A stretch of DNA of 64,000 bases from Chitinophagaceae bacterium (GTDB lineage: Bacteria > Bacteroidota > Bacteroidia > Chitinophagales > Chitinophagaceae): contig JADKKJ010000001.1 of assembly GCA_016720565.1 (NCBI GenBank), positions 1 to 64,000 on the forward strand, given 5' to 3'. The notes under the pieces were generated by a model. That model worked only from the letters and a program-made list of their open reading frames with translations. It made no database searches and was not told where the DNA came from. The stretch's first letter is position 1; each line of letters starts with the position of its first letter. Of the stretch, positions 35,610-44,886 are shown piece after piece. A program made the position numbers and the translations under genes.

Positions 35610-36396
35610 ATGGGATTATTTCTAAGAAGAAAAAGACTTTGCCCGAGCTCCAACTTTCTTTTGAGCAGATGGAAGAACTGAAATATCAGCCTTTCGGAAC
35701 CAAATGAAATATACAGATAGCTGGCAGGACCTTCATCTATCATGACGCAGGTTCTTTTTATAATACCTGGCAGGAGTTATTTAGCAACGAACTTTATAAA
35801 TTCAACGCGTCCGGGTCTTCACCTTTCATTCTGGATTGCGAGCCAATATGGGGTTATCCGTATTGTATTTTAAAACGCTTTATCCCAATGCCGAGATCAT
35901 AGCTTTTGAACCCGACCCAATGATCTTTGACGTATTATCGGCCAATGCGAAAAATTTTGACTGGCAGGGAGTAAAACTTATCAACCAAGCGGTATGCGAT
36001 GAAGAGACCAGCCTTGCCTTTTATTCGGATAGTGGAATGGGTTCATCTGCCACAAATACATTCAGAAAAGTAAGCCCCATCCAGGTAAAGACCATCCGGC
36101 TTGCAGATCACCTGCACCGAAAAGTGGATATGCTTAAAATAGATATTGAAGGGTCGGAATACATGATGATGCGGGATTGTGCTTCCTTACTTGCCAATGT
36201 GGAACATATTTTTGTAGAGTATCACAGCTTTACAGGAAAAGAGCAACACCTCGAAGAACTGTTGTCTATTCTAAAGCAAGCCGGTTTCCGTTATCATCTA
36301 AGGGAATCTTTCAGCCGGAGATCAACGTTTGTAGGTAAAGATTTTGCCTGTGAGAACCTGGAGCTGGCCATTAATGTTTTTGAATACAGAAGATAA
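35610..36396 (+). pseudogene. FkbM-family methyltransferase, disrupted by indels and a stop
   Basis: The C-terminal 186 residues are open (FEPDPMIFDVLSANAKNFDW, TFRKVSPIQVKTIRLADHL, MLKIDIEGSEYMMMRDC, ending LELAINVFEYRR), with the SAM-binding motif LDCGANMGLSVLYFKTLYPN split by a missing G at about 35842. The N-terminal part reads MGLFLRRKR, then (one A missing near 35633) a coherent frame ELQLSFEQMEELKYQPFG, but a TGA at 35705-35707 interrupts it before IQIAGRTFIYHDAGSFYNTW. So at least two indels and one in-frame stop are present. FkbM-type enzymes O-methylate sugars or lipids. Substitution of a sense codon by TGA is not a homopolymer error, so this may be a genuine pseudogene. Confidence 0.75.
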
Positions 36397-36513
36397 AAGC
36401 TTTCAACGAAGATTTTTTTGTTCCGCCTGCACCATGCTGCCATTGACGCTGATACTAAACAGTCTGATCTCTGGAGCGGATTATTTTAGAGTTCCCTGGG
36501 TAAATGAAGGGCT

Positions 36514-37647
36514 CTATTCATGAAAAACGCCCTGTTTACCCGGGGGCATTCCCAGCAGGGATCTGCATTTTTCCAGCAGTGGTCCCAGTATGCTGAACAA
36601 CCCGATAGCCAGCAACATCAGAATGATCATCAGGGCTATGGCCAGTTCCTGCGGCAAATTGCGAAGCCAGAATGATTCAAAAAGCATCAGGCCATGCAAT
36701 ACGCAGATCCTTCGCGTGGCAAAAGCATGAGAAAAACCCTGCCTGGTGAAAATATGATGGATATGGGTTTTATCCGCCTGAAAAGGAGAAGTTCCTCTCC
36801 ATATCCTTAACGCGAATACACGAAGCGTATCAAAAACAGGGATCATTACAATTCCTAAGACAAAGATGGGTCCATGAGCGGAGATGGGCGAAGTAAGTGA
36901 AGCATTGACCTGCAGGAATCGGATACATAAGATCGCGATAACAAATCCGGTGACCAGTGAACCGGTATCACCCATAAATATCCTTGCCGGGTTCAGGTTG
37001 AAATATAAGAATGCCAGCAACCCGCCTGCCAGCGAAAATGCAATAAAGGCCGTCTGTCCATCGCCCATCAGCGTAAGGAAAATTCCCAGCACCACCAGGC
37101 TCATAAAAGCAAGGCCACCTGCCAGGCCATCTATGCCATCTATCAGGTTAAATGCATTGGTGATTCCAGTGATAGCCAGAACCGTCATCAAATACTGCGT
37201 ATTCAGCGGAAGGTCATAAATACCGAACAATCCTTCAAAGGAGGTAATACGTATTCCAGAAACGGCAATCAGGGAGGCCAGGGCGATCTGTACAACAAAT
37301 TTATAGCGGGCGGAAAGGTCTTTGAGGTCATCGAATATGCCCAGGATAAATAGAACGATCACTGAAAGGAAAAAACTCATCAGGGCGGGCTCGGTACTGA
37401 AAGGGAACCAGAGCAGCAGGGCACTCATCATTCCTGCCATGATAGCGATACCGCCCATGGTTGGAATAGGGTCCATATGCTCTTTACGCTCATTGGGAAC
37501 ATCCTGCAAATTGTATTTTTTCAGCAGGCTGATGATCGGTGGGATACAGATCATCGTGATCACGAATGCCGTGAGAAAACACAGCAGCGCGAATTTGTTT
37601 TGGGCCAGAAATACTTCCAGCTGAAATAAGGATGGATGGTTTTTCAT
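36514..37647 (-). CDS. WecA/MraY-type polyprenyl-phosphate sugar-1-phosphate transferase
   Basis: A 377-residue polytopic enzyme that transfers a sugar-1-phosphate from a UDP-sugar to undecaprenyl phosphate, the first step of O-antigen or teichoic-acid-like polymer synthesis. Motifs: KKYNLQDVPNERKEHMDPIP with TMGGIAIM, the D-D of LGIFDDLKDLSARYKF, NAFNLIDGIDGLAGGLAFM, ARIFMGDTGSLVTGFV and the HIHH-type motif DKTHIHHIFTRQGFSHA, all in order between about eleven membrane helices. Start at MKNHPSLFQLEVFLAQNKFA fits. It is divergent from a GT2 gene, with a 174-base gap between them. Which sugar is used cannot be read, although N-acetylglucosamine is usual. Confidence 0.87.
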   Translation of the reverse strand: MKNHPSLFQLEVFLAQNKFALLCFLTAFVITMICIPPIISLLKKYNLQDVPNERKEHMDPIPTMGGIAIMAGMMSALLLWFPFSTEPALMSFFLSVIVLFILGIFDDLKDLSARYKFVVQIALASLIAVSGIRITSFEGLFGIYDLPLNTQYLMTVLAITGITNAFNLIDGIDGLAGGLAFMSLVVLGIFLTLMGDGQTAFIAFSLAGGLLAFLYFNLNPARIFMGDTGSLVTGFVIAILCIRFLQVNASLTSPISAHGPIFVLGIVMIPVFDTLRVFALRIWRGTSPFQADKTHIHHIFTRQGFSHAFATRRICVLHGLMLFESFWLRNLPQELAIALMIILMLLAIGLFSILGPLLEKCRSLLGMPPGKQGVFHE

Positions 37648-37821
37648 TTTTACCTGGTTTTTTCCAGGTACGGATTGATAGCAAGGTATATCATCGCGGT
37701 TCAGTGAGCAAAGTAACGCGGGGCGAATTCAGTAAAAATTTCGTTTTTCGCTATTATATAATGGGCAATTCCCGTGGCAGTTTAGGATATTTGCTATGGC
37801 CCACCGTATTTTTACCGATTC

Positions 37822-39015
37822 ATGGATTCCTTCCTCAGAATATTATTCTGGATCAGCTTTTTCCTGGTTGGCTATTGCTACCTGGGTTATGGGCTTGTGG
37901 CCTTACTATTCCTCCTTTTCAAAGGCCGGAAAAAAGAACCTGCCCCTGTTGACTCAGCAGTCCTTCCTTCTATTAGCCTGGTGATCACGGCCTTCCAGGA
38001 AGCGGGTTCACTGCAGAAAAAACTGGAGAATATTCGAGCGCTTGATTACCCTGCAAGCCTGTTAAAAGTGCTGCTGGTAATAGACGAGCCCGATGAAAGA
38101 TCCCTGGAAATTTTAAAAGGATATCCTGCTGTAAACGTTTTGATACAATCAGAAAGGACTGGAAAATATATTGCCATCTGCCGCGCGATGGAATTGGTTG
38201 ATACGCCTATTGTGGTTTTCAGCGATGCAAATTGCGTATTGAATCGGTTATCGTTAAAAAAAATGGTCAGCCATTTTAAGGATCCTAATGTTGGAGCAGT
38301 GGCGGGCGAGAAGAAAATAATATATCAGGGAATTCATTCCGCACTGGGACAGGCAGAGGGCTGGTATTGGAATTATGAATCATGGATGAAAAAGCTGGAT
38401 GCCGGATTATATACTGTAGTGGGCGCGGCAGGAGAGTTGTTTTCCATTCGGAAGGAATTGTTCCAGCCAATAGGGGAGCCAGTGATCCTGGATGACCTGG
38501 TGATATCATTGCAGATCTGTTTACAGGGATACCGGATCGCTTATGAACCCGGGGCCTTCGCTTCAGAACTTCCTTCTGCAACTTTGAAGGAAGAAGGAAA
38601 AAGAAAGATCCGAATCGCCGCAGGAGCTTTTCAGTCCCTTCATTTATGGAAAGATATTTTGCATCCGTTTAAATTTCCGCTGCTCTGGTTTCAATTTATC
38701 TCCCGGCGCATTTTCCGCTGGGTCATCAGCCCGGTATTTCTTTCGCTTATCCTTATCACAAATATTTTCATCGTAATTACCGGACCTGCCGACGGGTTTT
38801 ATTTTTATTTTTTATGCCTTCAGGCCCTTTGTTATTTACTGGCAGTTCTGGGTTATTTATTGATCCGAGCGGGAAAGACCGCCGGAATCGCAGGGATCCC
38901 ATTTTATTTCCTGTTCATGAACTTCTGTATTGTGCAGGGGTTTATCCGTTTCCTTGGAAAAAAACAGGCGGTTAATTGGGAAAAAGCCCAAAGACAGACC
39001 AGCCAGTACATGTAA
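37822..39015 (+). CDS. Membrane glycosyltransferase, family 2
   Basis: A 397-residue GT2-type enzyme anchored in the inner membrane. N-terminal helix MDSFLRILFWISFFLVGY, then the GT-A domain: SLVITAFQEAGSLQKKLENI, ALDYPASLLKVLLVIDEPDE, IVVFSDANCVLNRLSLKKM (the DxN variant of DxD), VGAVAGEKKIIYQGIHSALG, GAAGELFSIRKELFQPIG, VILDDLVISLQICLQGYRIA (the acceptor ED-type Asp) and four C-terminal helices (RWVISPVFLSLILITNIFIV and later). The catalytic motif is LDD in place of the more usual EDxxL. Its divergent neighbour is a WecA/MraY-type transferase, so a role in surface polysaccharide assembly is likely. Confidence 0.82.
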   Translation: MDSFLRILFWISFFLVGYCYLGYGLVALLFLLFKGRKKEPAPVDSAVLPSISLVITAFQEAGSLQKKLENIRALDYPASLLKVLLVIDEPDERSLEILKGYPAVNVLIQSERTGKYIAICRAMELVDTPIVVFSDANCVLNRLSLKKMVSHFKDPNVGAVAGEKKIIYQGIHSALGQAEGWYWNYESWMKKLDAGLYTVVGAAGELFSIRKELFQPIGEPVILDDLVISLQICLQGYRIAYEPGAFASELPSATLKEEGKRKIRIAAGAFQSLHLWKDILHPFKFPLLWFQFISRRIFRWVISPVFLSLILITNIFIVITGPADGFYFYFLCLQALCYLLAVLGYLLIRAGKTAGIAGIPFYFLFMNFCIVQGFIRFLGKKQAVNWEKAQRQTSQYM

Positions 39016-39033
39016 TTTTACCAAAACGATCCT

Positions 39034-41145
39034 ATCAGCAGATCATCCACCATACTTGATACGCCTATTGAATACCTGAAAGGGGTGGGGCCTTTGCGGG
39101 CAGACCTTTTGAAGAAGGAACTGAATATTTTCCATTACGAGGATCTGCTACTGCATTTCCCTTTTCGCCATATCGATCGCACACAGGTGAATGCGGTCAT
39201 TGATCTTAACCCGCTGATGGAGTATGCGCAGCTTCAGGGAACCATAACACACGTTGAAACCTTGGGTAAACTCAGGGCAAAAAGACTGGTAGCTGAATTT
39301 AGCGACGGCACAGGAAGCATGGAACTGGCCTGGTTCCAGGGAGTGAACTGGGTGCAAAAAACACTGGAGCCTGGCCTGCCAGTGATTGTTTATGGAAGGT
39401 TGAGTTTTTTCAATGGAAAGCCTCAGATCATTCACCCGGAAATAGAGCCGCTGCGTACTGCGGAAGCCGGTGCCCGTCCATTTCTCGAACCCGTATATTC
39501 TACCACGGAAAAATTAAGGGCCAAAGGATTAGGTGCCCGGCAGATCGGAAAACTCAGTTTTCAACTGCTGGCAAATATCCAGGAGAAAGATATTCCCGAA
39601 AATTTGCCGGGGTCCATCAGAAAACAATTCGGTCTTATAGGTCGTTTTCATGCCATCAGGCAGATACATTTTCCCCAGCATAAAGATGAATATGAGGAAG
39701 CGGTAAAGAGGTTGAAATTCGAAGAACTGTTCCTCGCGCAATTAAGAATGGGCCTGCTTCGGTCGGCCAGGCACCGTTTTTCAAAAGGGGTATTGTTCGA
39801 TAAAGTAGGCAGTCTTTTTAACGACTTCTATCATCATCATCTTCCATTTGAACTGACCAATGCGCAAAAAAGGGTGATCCGTGAAATAAGGATCGATACG
39901 GCCAAAGGAAAACAAATGAATCGTTTATTGCAGGGCGATGTGGGCAGTGGAAAAACTATCGTAGCTGTACTGATCATGCTGCTGGCGGCAGACAATGGAT
40001 TTCAGTCATGCCTGATGGCCCCAACAGAAATTCTGGCTACCCAGCATTACCGCTCCATCACCGAACTGCTGGAGAAAATGGACCTGCCGGTAAGACTGCT
40101 TACCGGGTCTACAAAAGCAGCGGAAAAAAGGAAGATCCTGTCAGAATTAAAAGATGGCAGCCTGAAGATCATCATCGGCACCCATGCACTGATAGAGGAT
40201 CCCGTACAGTTTCAGAACCTGGGTATGGTAGTGATAGATGAGCAGCATCGTTTTGGTGTGGAGCAAAGGGCCCGGCTCTGGAAAAAAGCGGTATTGCCTC
40301 CGCATATCCTGGTCATGACGGCGACTCCTATTCCCCGAACCCTGGCCATGACGGCCTACGGCGACCTGGATTACAGTATTATTGATGAATTGCCACCGGG
40401 CAGGAAACCGATCAGCACCGTTCATCGTTATGAGAGTAACCGGCATAAGGTGATGGATTTTATCCGCTCCGAACTGGATAAGGGAAGACAGGCCTATATC
40501 ATTTTCCCTTTGATCGAGGAAAGTGATAAACTGGACTATGAGAACCTGATGAAGGGATATGAAAATGTGAAGGCTTATTTCCCAGAACCAAAATATTGGA
40601 TCAGCATGGTGCATGGGCGACAACCATCGGCGCAGAAAGAAGCCAATATGCAACGATTTGTTTCAGGGGATACGCAGATAATGGTATCCACCACCGTTAT
40701 TGAGGTAGGCGTGAATGTGCCAAATGCATCGGTGATGGTGATCGAGAATTCGGAAAAATTCGGGCTTTCCCAACTGCACCAGTTAAGGGGCAGGGTTGGC
40801 AGGGGCGCCGATAAGAGCTATTGCATTTTATTGTCGGGCGCCAAACTGAGCCGCGAGGCCAGGGAAAGGATCAATATCATGGTTGAAACCAATAATGGAT
40901 TCCTGATAGCGGAAAAAGACCTGGAACTGCGTGGTCCCGGTGAAATAGAAGGCACCAGGCAGAGCGGAGCTTTAAACTTCCGGCTGGCAAACATAGTCCA
41001 AGATCGGGCTATACTTGAACTGTCAAGGAATGCCGCAGCTGCTATGATTGAGGAAGATCCTGAGCTGGAAAAGGCAGACAATTTGCAGTTGAAGAATTTC
41101 CTTCAGCATAAAAGAGGCAGTGTTTTGTGGAGCAGGATATCCTGA
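39034..41145 (+). CDS. recG: ATP-dependent DNA helicase RecG
   Basis: Branch-migrating helicase acting on stalled forks and recombination intermediates. The wedge domain (HYEDLLLHFPFRHIDRTQ), the helicase motifs I GDVGSGKTIVAVLIMLLAAD, II DEQHRFGVEQRARL, III ATPIPRTLAMTAYGDLDYS, V GDTQIMVSTTVIEVGVNVPN and VI QLHQLRGRVGRGADKSYCIL, and the C-terminal tail DLELRGPGEIEGTRQSG are all in place. The family start (LDTPIEYLKGVGPLRADLL) extends upstream of the first standard start, GTG 39085. An in-frame stop is at 39013-39015 and no ATG/GTG/TTG lies between. ATC at 39034 (ATC-AGC-AGA) fits the expected start position, so I begin there; this is either a rare start codon or a base substitution. The 686-703 residue length is normal. 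Confidence 0.9.
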   Translation: MSRSSTILDTPIEYLKGVGPLRADLLKKELNIFHYEDLLLHFPFRHIDRTQVNAVIDLNPLMEYAQLQGTITHVETLGKLRAKRLVAEFSDGTGSMELAWFQGVNWVQKTLEPGLPVIVYGRLSFFNGKPQIIHPEIEPLRTAEAGARPFLEPVYSTTEKLRAKGLGARQIGKLSFQLLANIQEKDIPENLPGSIRKQFGLIGRFHAIRQIHFPQHKDEYEEAVKRLKFEELFLAQLRMGLLRSARHRFSKGVLFDKVGSLFNDFYHHHLPFELTNAQKRVIREIRIDTAKGKQMNRLLQGDVGSGKTIVAVLIMLLAADNGFQSCLMAPTEILATQHYRSITELLEKMDLPVRLLTGSTKAAEKRKILSELKDGSLKIIIGTHALIEDPVQFQNLGMVVIDEQHRFGVEQRARLWKKAVLPPHILVMTATPIPRTLAMTAYGDLDYSIIDELPPGRKPISTVHRYESNRHKVMDFIRSELDKGRQAYIIFPLIEESDKLDYENLMKGYENVKAYFPEPKYWISMVHGRQPSAQKEANMQRFVSGDTQIMVSTTVIEVGVNVPNASVMVIENSEKFGLSQLHQLRGRVGRGADKSYCILLSGAKLSREARERINIMVETNNGFLIAEKDLELRGPGEIEGTRQSGALNFRLANIVQDRAILELSRNAAAAMIEEDPELEKADNLQLKNFLQHKRGSVLWSRIS

Positions 41146-41235
41146 TTATGCTGAAATAGTTATACAGGGCCAAAATATGACTGAATTATTACCAATTCAA
41201 GCCTTTTCTTAACATAAGATTTCAATCCGTTTCTG

Positions 41236-44200
41236 ATGAAAATTGGTTATTTTAATACTAAACTGTATTTCCTGAAACCGCTATCCCTTCTATCCGTTTT
41301 TTTGCTGTTTTTCCAGCTTGCGCAATCGCAGGGGAACATAGAATTCATTGAGAATAAAGGCCAGTGGGATAGCAAGGTGCTGTACATGGGAAAAGTAAGT
41401 AATGGTTCGTTTTTTATTCGCAAAGATGGGTTTACCGTTGTTCAATACCATCCTGGCGATTTTGCCGATATGTACCAGAAGATACACGATGGCAGTATCT
41501 CAAATTATCCTAAAGGCTTACCTGTTCGCGGCCATAGTTTTCATGTGGATTTTGTGAATAGTTCAGCCGATGTAAAGATCATACCTGAAAAATCCATCCC
41601 AACCGTTTCCAATTTTATTTATGGCGATGATCCGCACAAATGGGGTGAAGGTTGCCGTATGTACCAGGCCATCACCGCGGAAAATATTTATCCCGGAGTG
41701 AATGTGCGTTTCTATACCGACAATGGTTTCCTGAAATATGATATCATCGCCAAACCCGGGGCAGATGTTTCGCGTATTGCCCTGAAATACGATGGGGTGG
41801 ATAAGCTGCAGGTAAAAGGGAAGGACCTGATCATAGGCACTTCCATCGGTGATTTAAAAGAAGCGCTTCCCTATAGTTTTCAAACCGATCTTAAGGAAAG
41901 AGTGGAGATCAGCAGTAAATACACAGTAAAGGATAAGATCGTCCGGTTTAACCTTCGGGATTATGACCCCACAAAAACGCTGGTGATCGATCCGCAAGTG
42001 GTATTCTGTACCTTCTCCGGTAGCGTGGCCGATAACTGGGGTTATACTGCTACCTATGGACCTGATGGAAGCATGTTTGGCGGAGGAATTGTTTTTGCCA
42101 GCGGATTCCCCACCCAGGCCGGTGCCTTTCAAACAAATTACCAGGGTGATTATGACATGGGCATAATTAAATTATCGTCCGATGGAGTCAATCGCCTTTA
42201 TGCAACTTATATAGGAGGAAGTGGAAAAGAGCAACCACAGAGCCTGATCGCAGACCCACAGGGAAATCTTATCGTGGCGGGGCGTACCAATTCTCCCAAA
42301 ACCGGGCAAGGTTCGTTTCCATTATTGAACGGAGCAAATGATATGATCGGGACAGGCGGACTTTATGATATTGTGGTGGTTAAACTAAATGCTTCAGGAA
42401 CTGCGATGATCGGATCTAAGCGGATCGGAGGTACGGCAAATGATGGAGTGAATATTTCAGAGAACAGGCAATTAGGTACCACCTCGCTGATGCGTAATTA
42501 TGGGGATGATGGAAGAAGTGAGGTTAACCTCGATGGGGCAGGCAATGTTTATGTTGCATCCTGTACTAATTCCACTCTTGGCACAGCCGCTAATAATTTC
42601 CCGGTGGTCGGTTCTCCATTTCAATCTTCTCCGGGAGGGGAACAGGATGCGGTTTTGATCAAGCTTAATCCTTCCCTGAGTACGGTATTATTCTCCACTT
42701 ATCTCGGTGGAACTGGAAATGATGCGGCCTATGTGGTGACCATTGCTCCCAATGGAGATATCTATACAGCCGGTGGTACCGAGAGCGATGCCAGTTTTCC
42801 CGGCCCAAGGGCAGGTACGGTTGGCCCTACCAACCAGGGAGGTGTGGATGGGTTTATAGCAGTGATCAGCAGCAATGGTAATAACCTCCTTCGTTCCACC
42901 TTTATCGGAACATCCGGAGCTGACCAGGTATATGGTATTCAGTTCGACAAGAATGGGTTTCCCTATGTGATGGGACAAACCACCGGAACCTGGCCTGTTA
43001 CAGCAGGTACACCTGTCTTCGGAAGTGCTGCAGGAAAACAATTTTTTGGAAAACTGCAGAAGGACCTCAGCAGTTTTGTTTATACATCTGTTTTCGGCAC
43101 GGGTTCCTCCACCCCTAATATCTCACCGGTGGCCTTTCTTGTGGACCGTTGTGAAAATGTATATATCTCGGGCTGGGGAGGCTTTTATGGAACCAGGAAC
43201 TGGTTCAACAGTGCAGGCACAAGCGGACTTCCTGTTACCTCCGATGCGATCAAATCATCCACGGACGGCAAAGATTTTTATTTCATAGTCATTGAAAAGA
43301 ATGCAACCCGTTTGTTGTTTGCCAGCTTTTTCGGGGAGGCAAATGCGGTGAATGGTGGATGCGATCACGTAGATGGTGGTACCAGCCGCTTTAACAGCGA
43401 TGGAGTGATCTACCAGGCAATATGTGCAAACTGTAATCTTGAACCCAATGGGGTTCAGCCACGCTATCCTACTACACTCGGATCCTGGGCACCTACCAAC
43501 CGAAGCACTACCGGTGCACAATGTAACCTGGCCATGGTGAAGATCGCGATGAACCTTTCCGGTGTAAAAGGAAATATCCAATCTTCTATTAATGGTGTTC
43601 CCCGTGATACCGCCGGTTGTGTACCACTGGATGTATTATTTACTGACACCATTGCAAATGCGAAAACCTATGAATGGCATTTTGGAGATGGATCCCCTGT
43701 TCAAACCACAACCATACCAACCATATCCCACACCTATACCGCAGTCGGACTTTACCCGGTCATGCTGATAGCCATCGATCCGAATACCTGTAACCTTAGA
43801 GATACCACTTACCTGCATATTCGTGTGGGCGATCTTCAGGCAAACCTGAATGCCAGCTATAATAAACTTCCTCCCTGTACAGCATTCCGTTACCAGTTCA
43901 ATAATCTATCTACCACTGCCATTACCCGGCCTTTTACCGATACTTCTTTCCTATGGATATGGGGAGATAATAGTGCTAACCAGGTTTCGGGACTTGCCAG
44001 CATTAACCATACATTCCCTGGCCCCGGTTCTTATAAAGTCAAACTGGTATTGAAGGATACTGCTTATTGTAATAACCCGGATACAGTGACAATGGACCTG
44101 GAAGTAGCCGAGAATGTGGATGCAAGATTCGAGACCCCGGCCATCGGTTGCCTGCCTTATAATGCAAGCTTCCGTAACACTACGATCGCGGGTGAGACCT

Positions 44201-44886
44201 GGGAATGGGATTTTGGCGATGGATCTCCAAGGTCCACCTCATTTGAACCTACCCATCTTTACACTATCGAAGGGCCCTATACGATCATGCTGATCGCAAC
44301 TAATCCGAATACCTGTAATATAAAAGATACGGTCACCTTCTCTATCAATGTGTTCAAACGGCCAATTCCTGATTTTACATTCTCACCAGATCCCCCCGTT
44401 CAGAATACGCCTACTGTTTTTACCAATACCTCCTTCCCTGAAGCTATACGGTTCAAATGGGTATTTGGAGACGGGGATTCACTGCTTACGAACTCCAGAG
44501 CGCCAGTTGAACATCAGTATAACGCTACCGGAATATTCAATGCCTGCCTTACCGGGTATAATGCGGCAGGTTGCGATAGCACGGTTTGCCGCCAGGTAAG
44601 TGCCATCATTGTTCCATTAGTGGATGTACCGAATGCCTTCACTCCCTTAACGGGAGATGTAAACAGCACTGTTTATGTTCGCGGATTTGGTATTGGCAAA
44701 ATGACGTTTACGATCTGGAACCGTTGGGGACAGAAAGTATTTGAAACCAATAGTGTGAAGCAGGGCTGGGATGGAAAATTTAAAGGGGTGGTACAACCAA
44801 TGGATGTTTATGTATATACGCTTAACATCGAATTCACAGATGGAACGAAGGCTATTAAAAAAGGCGACATAACTTTAATCAGATAA
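41236..44886 (+). CDS. Large secreted PKD and CHU_C (type IX) protein
   Basis: A 1216-residue exported protein. Signal peptide MKIGYFNTKLYFLKPLSLLS and LLFFQLAQSQ. The N-terminal domain (IEFIENKGQWDSKVLYMGKV and on to LVIDPQVVFCTFSGS) is typical of large Bacteroidota secreted proteins. Then come SBBP-type beta-propeller-like repeats (VVVKLNASGTAMIGSKRIGG, AVLIKLNPSLSTVLFSTYLG), then PKD-type domains (YEWHFGDGSPVQTTT, WIWGDNSANQVSGLASINHT, WEWDFGDGSPRSTSFEPTH, FKWVFGDGDSLLTNS) and a C-terminal gliding-motility-type sorting domain (NAFTPLTGDVNSTVYVRGFG, FTIWNRWGQKVFETNSV, AIKKGDITLIR). This is a type-B CTD, exported by the T9SS. Its start is fixed by the signal peptide. The PorP/SprF gene overlaps its stop. 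Confidence 0.85.
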   Translation: MKIGYFNTKLYFLKPLSLLSVFLLFFQLAQSQGNIEFIENKGQWDSKVLYMGKVSNGSFFIRKDGFTVVQYHPGDFADMYQKIHDGSISNYPKGLPVRGHSFHVDFVNSSADVKIIPEKSIPTVSNFIYGDDPHKWGEGCRMYQAITAENIYPGVNVRFYTDNGFLKYDIIAKPGADVSRIALKYDGVDKLQVKGKDLIIGTSIGDLKEALPYSFQTDLKERVEISSKYTVKDKIVRFNLRDYDPTKTLVIDPQVVFCTFSGSVADNWGYTATYGPDGSMFGGGIVFASGFPTQAGAFQTNYQGDYDMGIIKLSSDGVNRLYATYIGGSGKEQPQSLIADPQGNLIVAGRTNSPKTGQGSFPLLNGANDMIGTGGLYDIVVVKLNASGTAMIGSKRIGGTANDGVNISENRQLGTTSLMRNYGDDGRSEVNLDGAGNVYVASCTNSTLGTAANNFPVVGSPFQSSPGGEQDAVLIKLNPSLSTVLFSTYLGGTGNDAAYVVTIAPNGDIYTAGGTESDASFPGPRAGTVGPTNQGGVDGFIAVISSNGNNLLRSTFIGTSGADQVYGIQFDKNGFPYVMGQTTGTWPVTAGTPVFGSAAGKQFFGKLQKDLSSFVYTSVFGTGSSTPNISPVAFLVDRCENVYISGWGGFYGTRNWFNSAGTSGLPVTSDAIKSSTDGKDFYFIVIEKNATRLLFASFFGEANAVNGGCDHVDGGTSRFNSDGVIYQAICANCNLEPNGVQPRYPTTLGSWAPTNRSTTGAQCNLAMVKIAMNLSGVKGNIQSSINGVPRDTAGCVPLDVLFTDTIANAKTYEWHFGDGSPVQTTTIPTISHTYTAVGLYPVMLIAIDPNTCNLRDTTYLHIRVGDLQANLNASYNKLPPCTAFRYQFNNLSTTAITRPFTDTSFLWIWGDNSANQVSGLASINHTFPGPGSYKVKLVLKDTAYCNNPDTVTMDLEVAENVDARFETPAIGCLPYNASFRNTTIAGETWEWDFGDGSPRSTSFEPTHLYTIEGPYTIMLIATNPNTCNIKDTVTFSINVFKRPIPDFTFSPDPPVQNTPTVFTNTSFPEAIRFKWVFGDGDSLLTNSRAPVEHQYNATGIFNACLTGYNAAGCDSTVCRQVSAIIVPLVDVPNAFTPLTGDVNSTVYVRGFGIGKMTFTIWNRWGQKVFETNSVKQGWDGKFKGVVQPMDVYVYTLNIEFTDGTKAIKKGDITLIR

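Noticed and set aside
36397..36513. Possible tiny gene between the FkbM and WecA-type genes
   Set aside because: The short frame beginning near 36434 has no signal, family or promoter; the spacer is only 117 bases.
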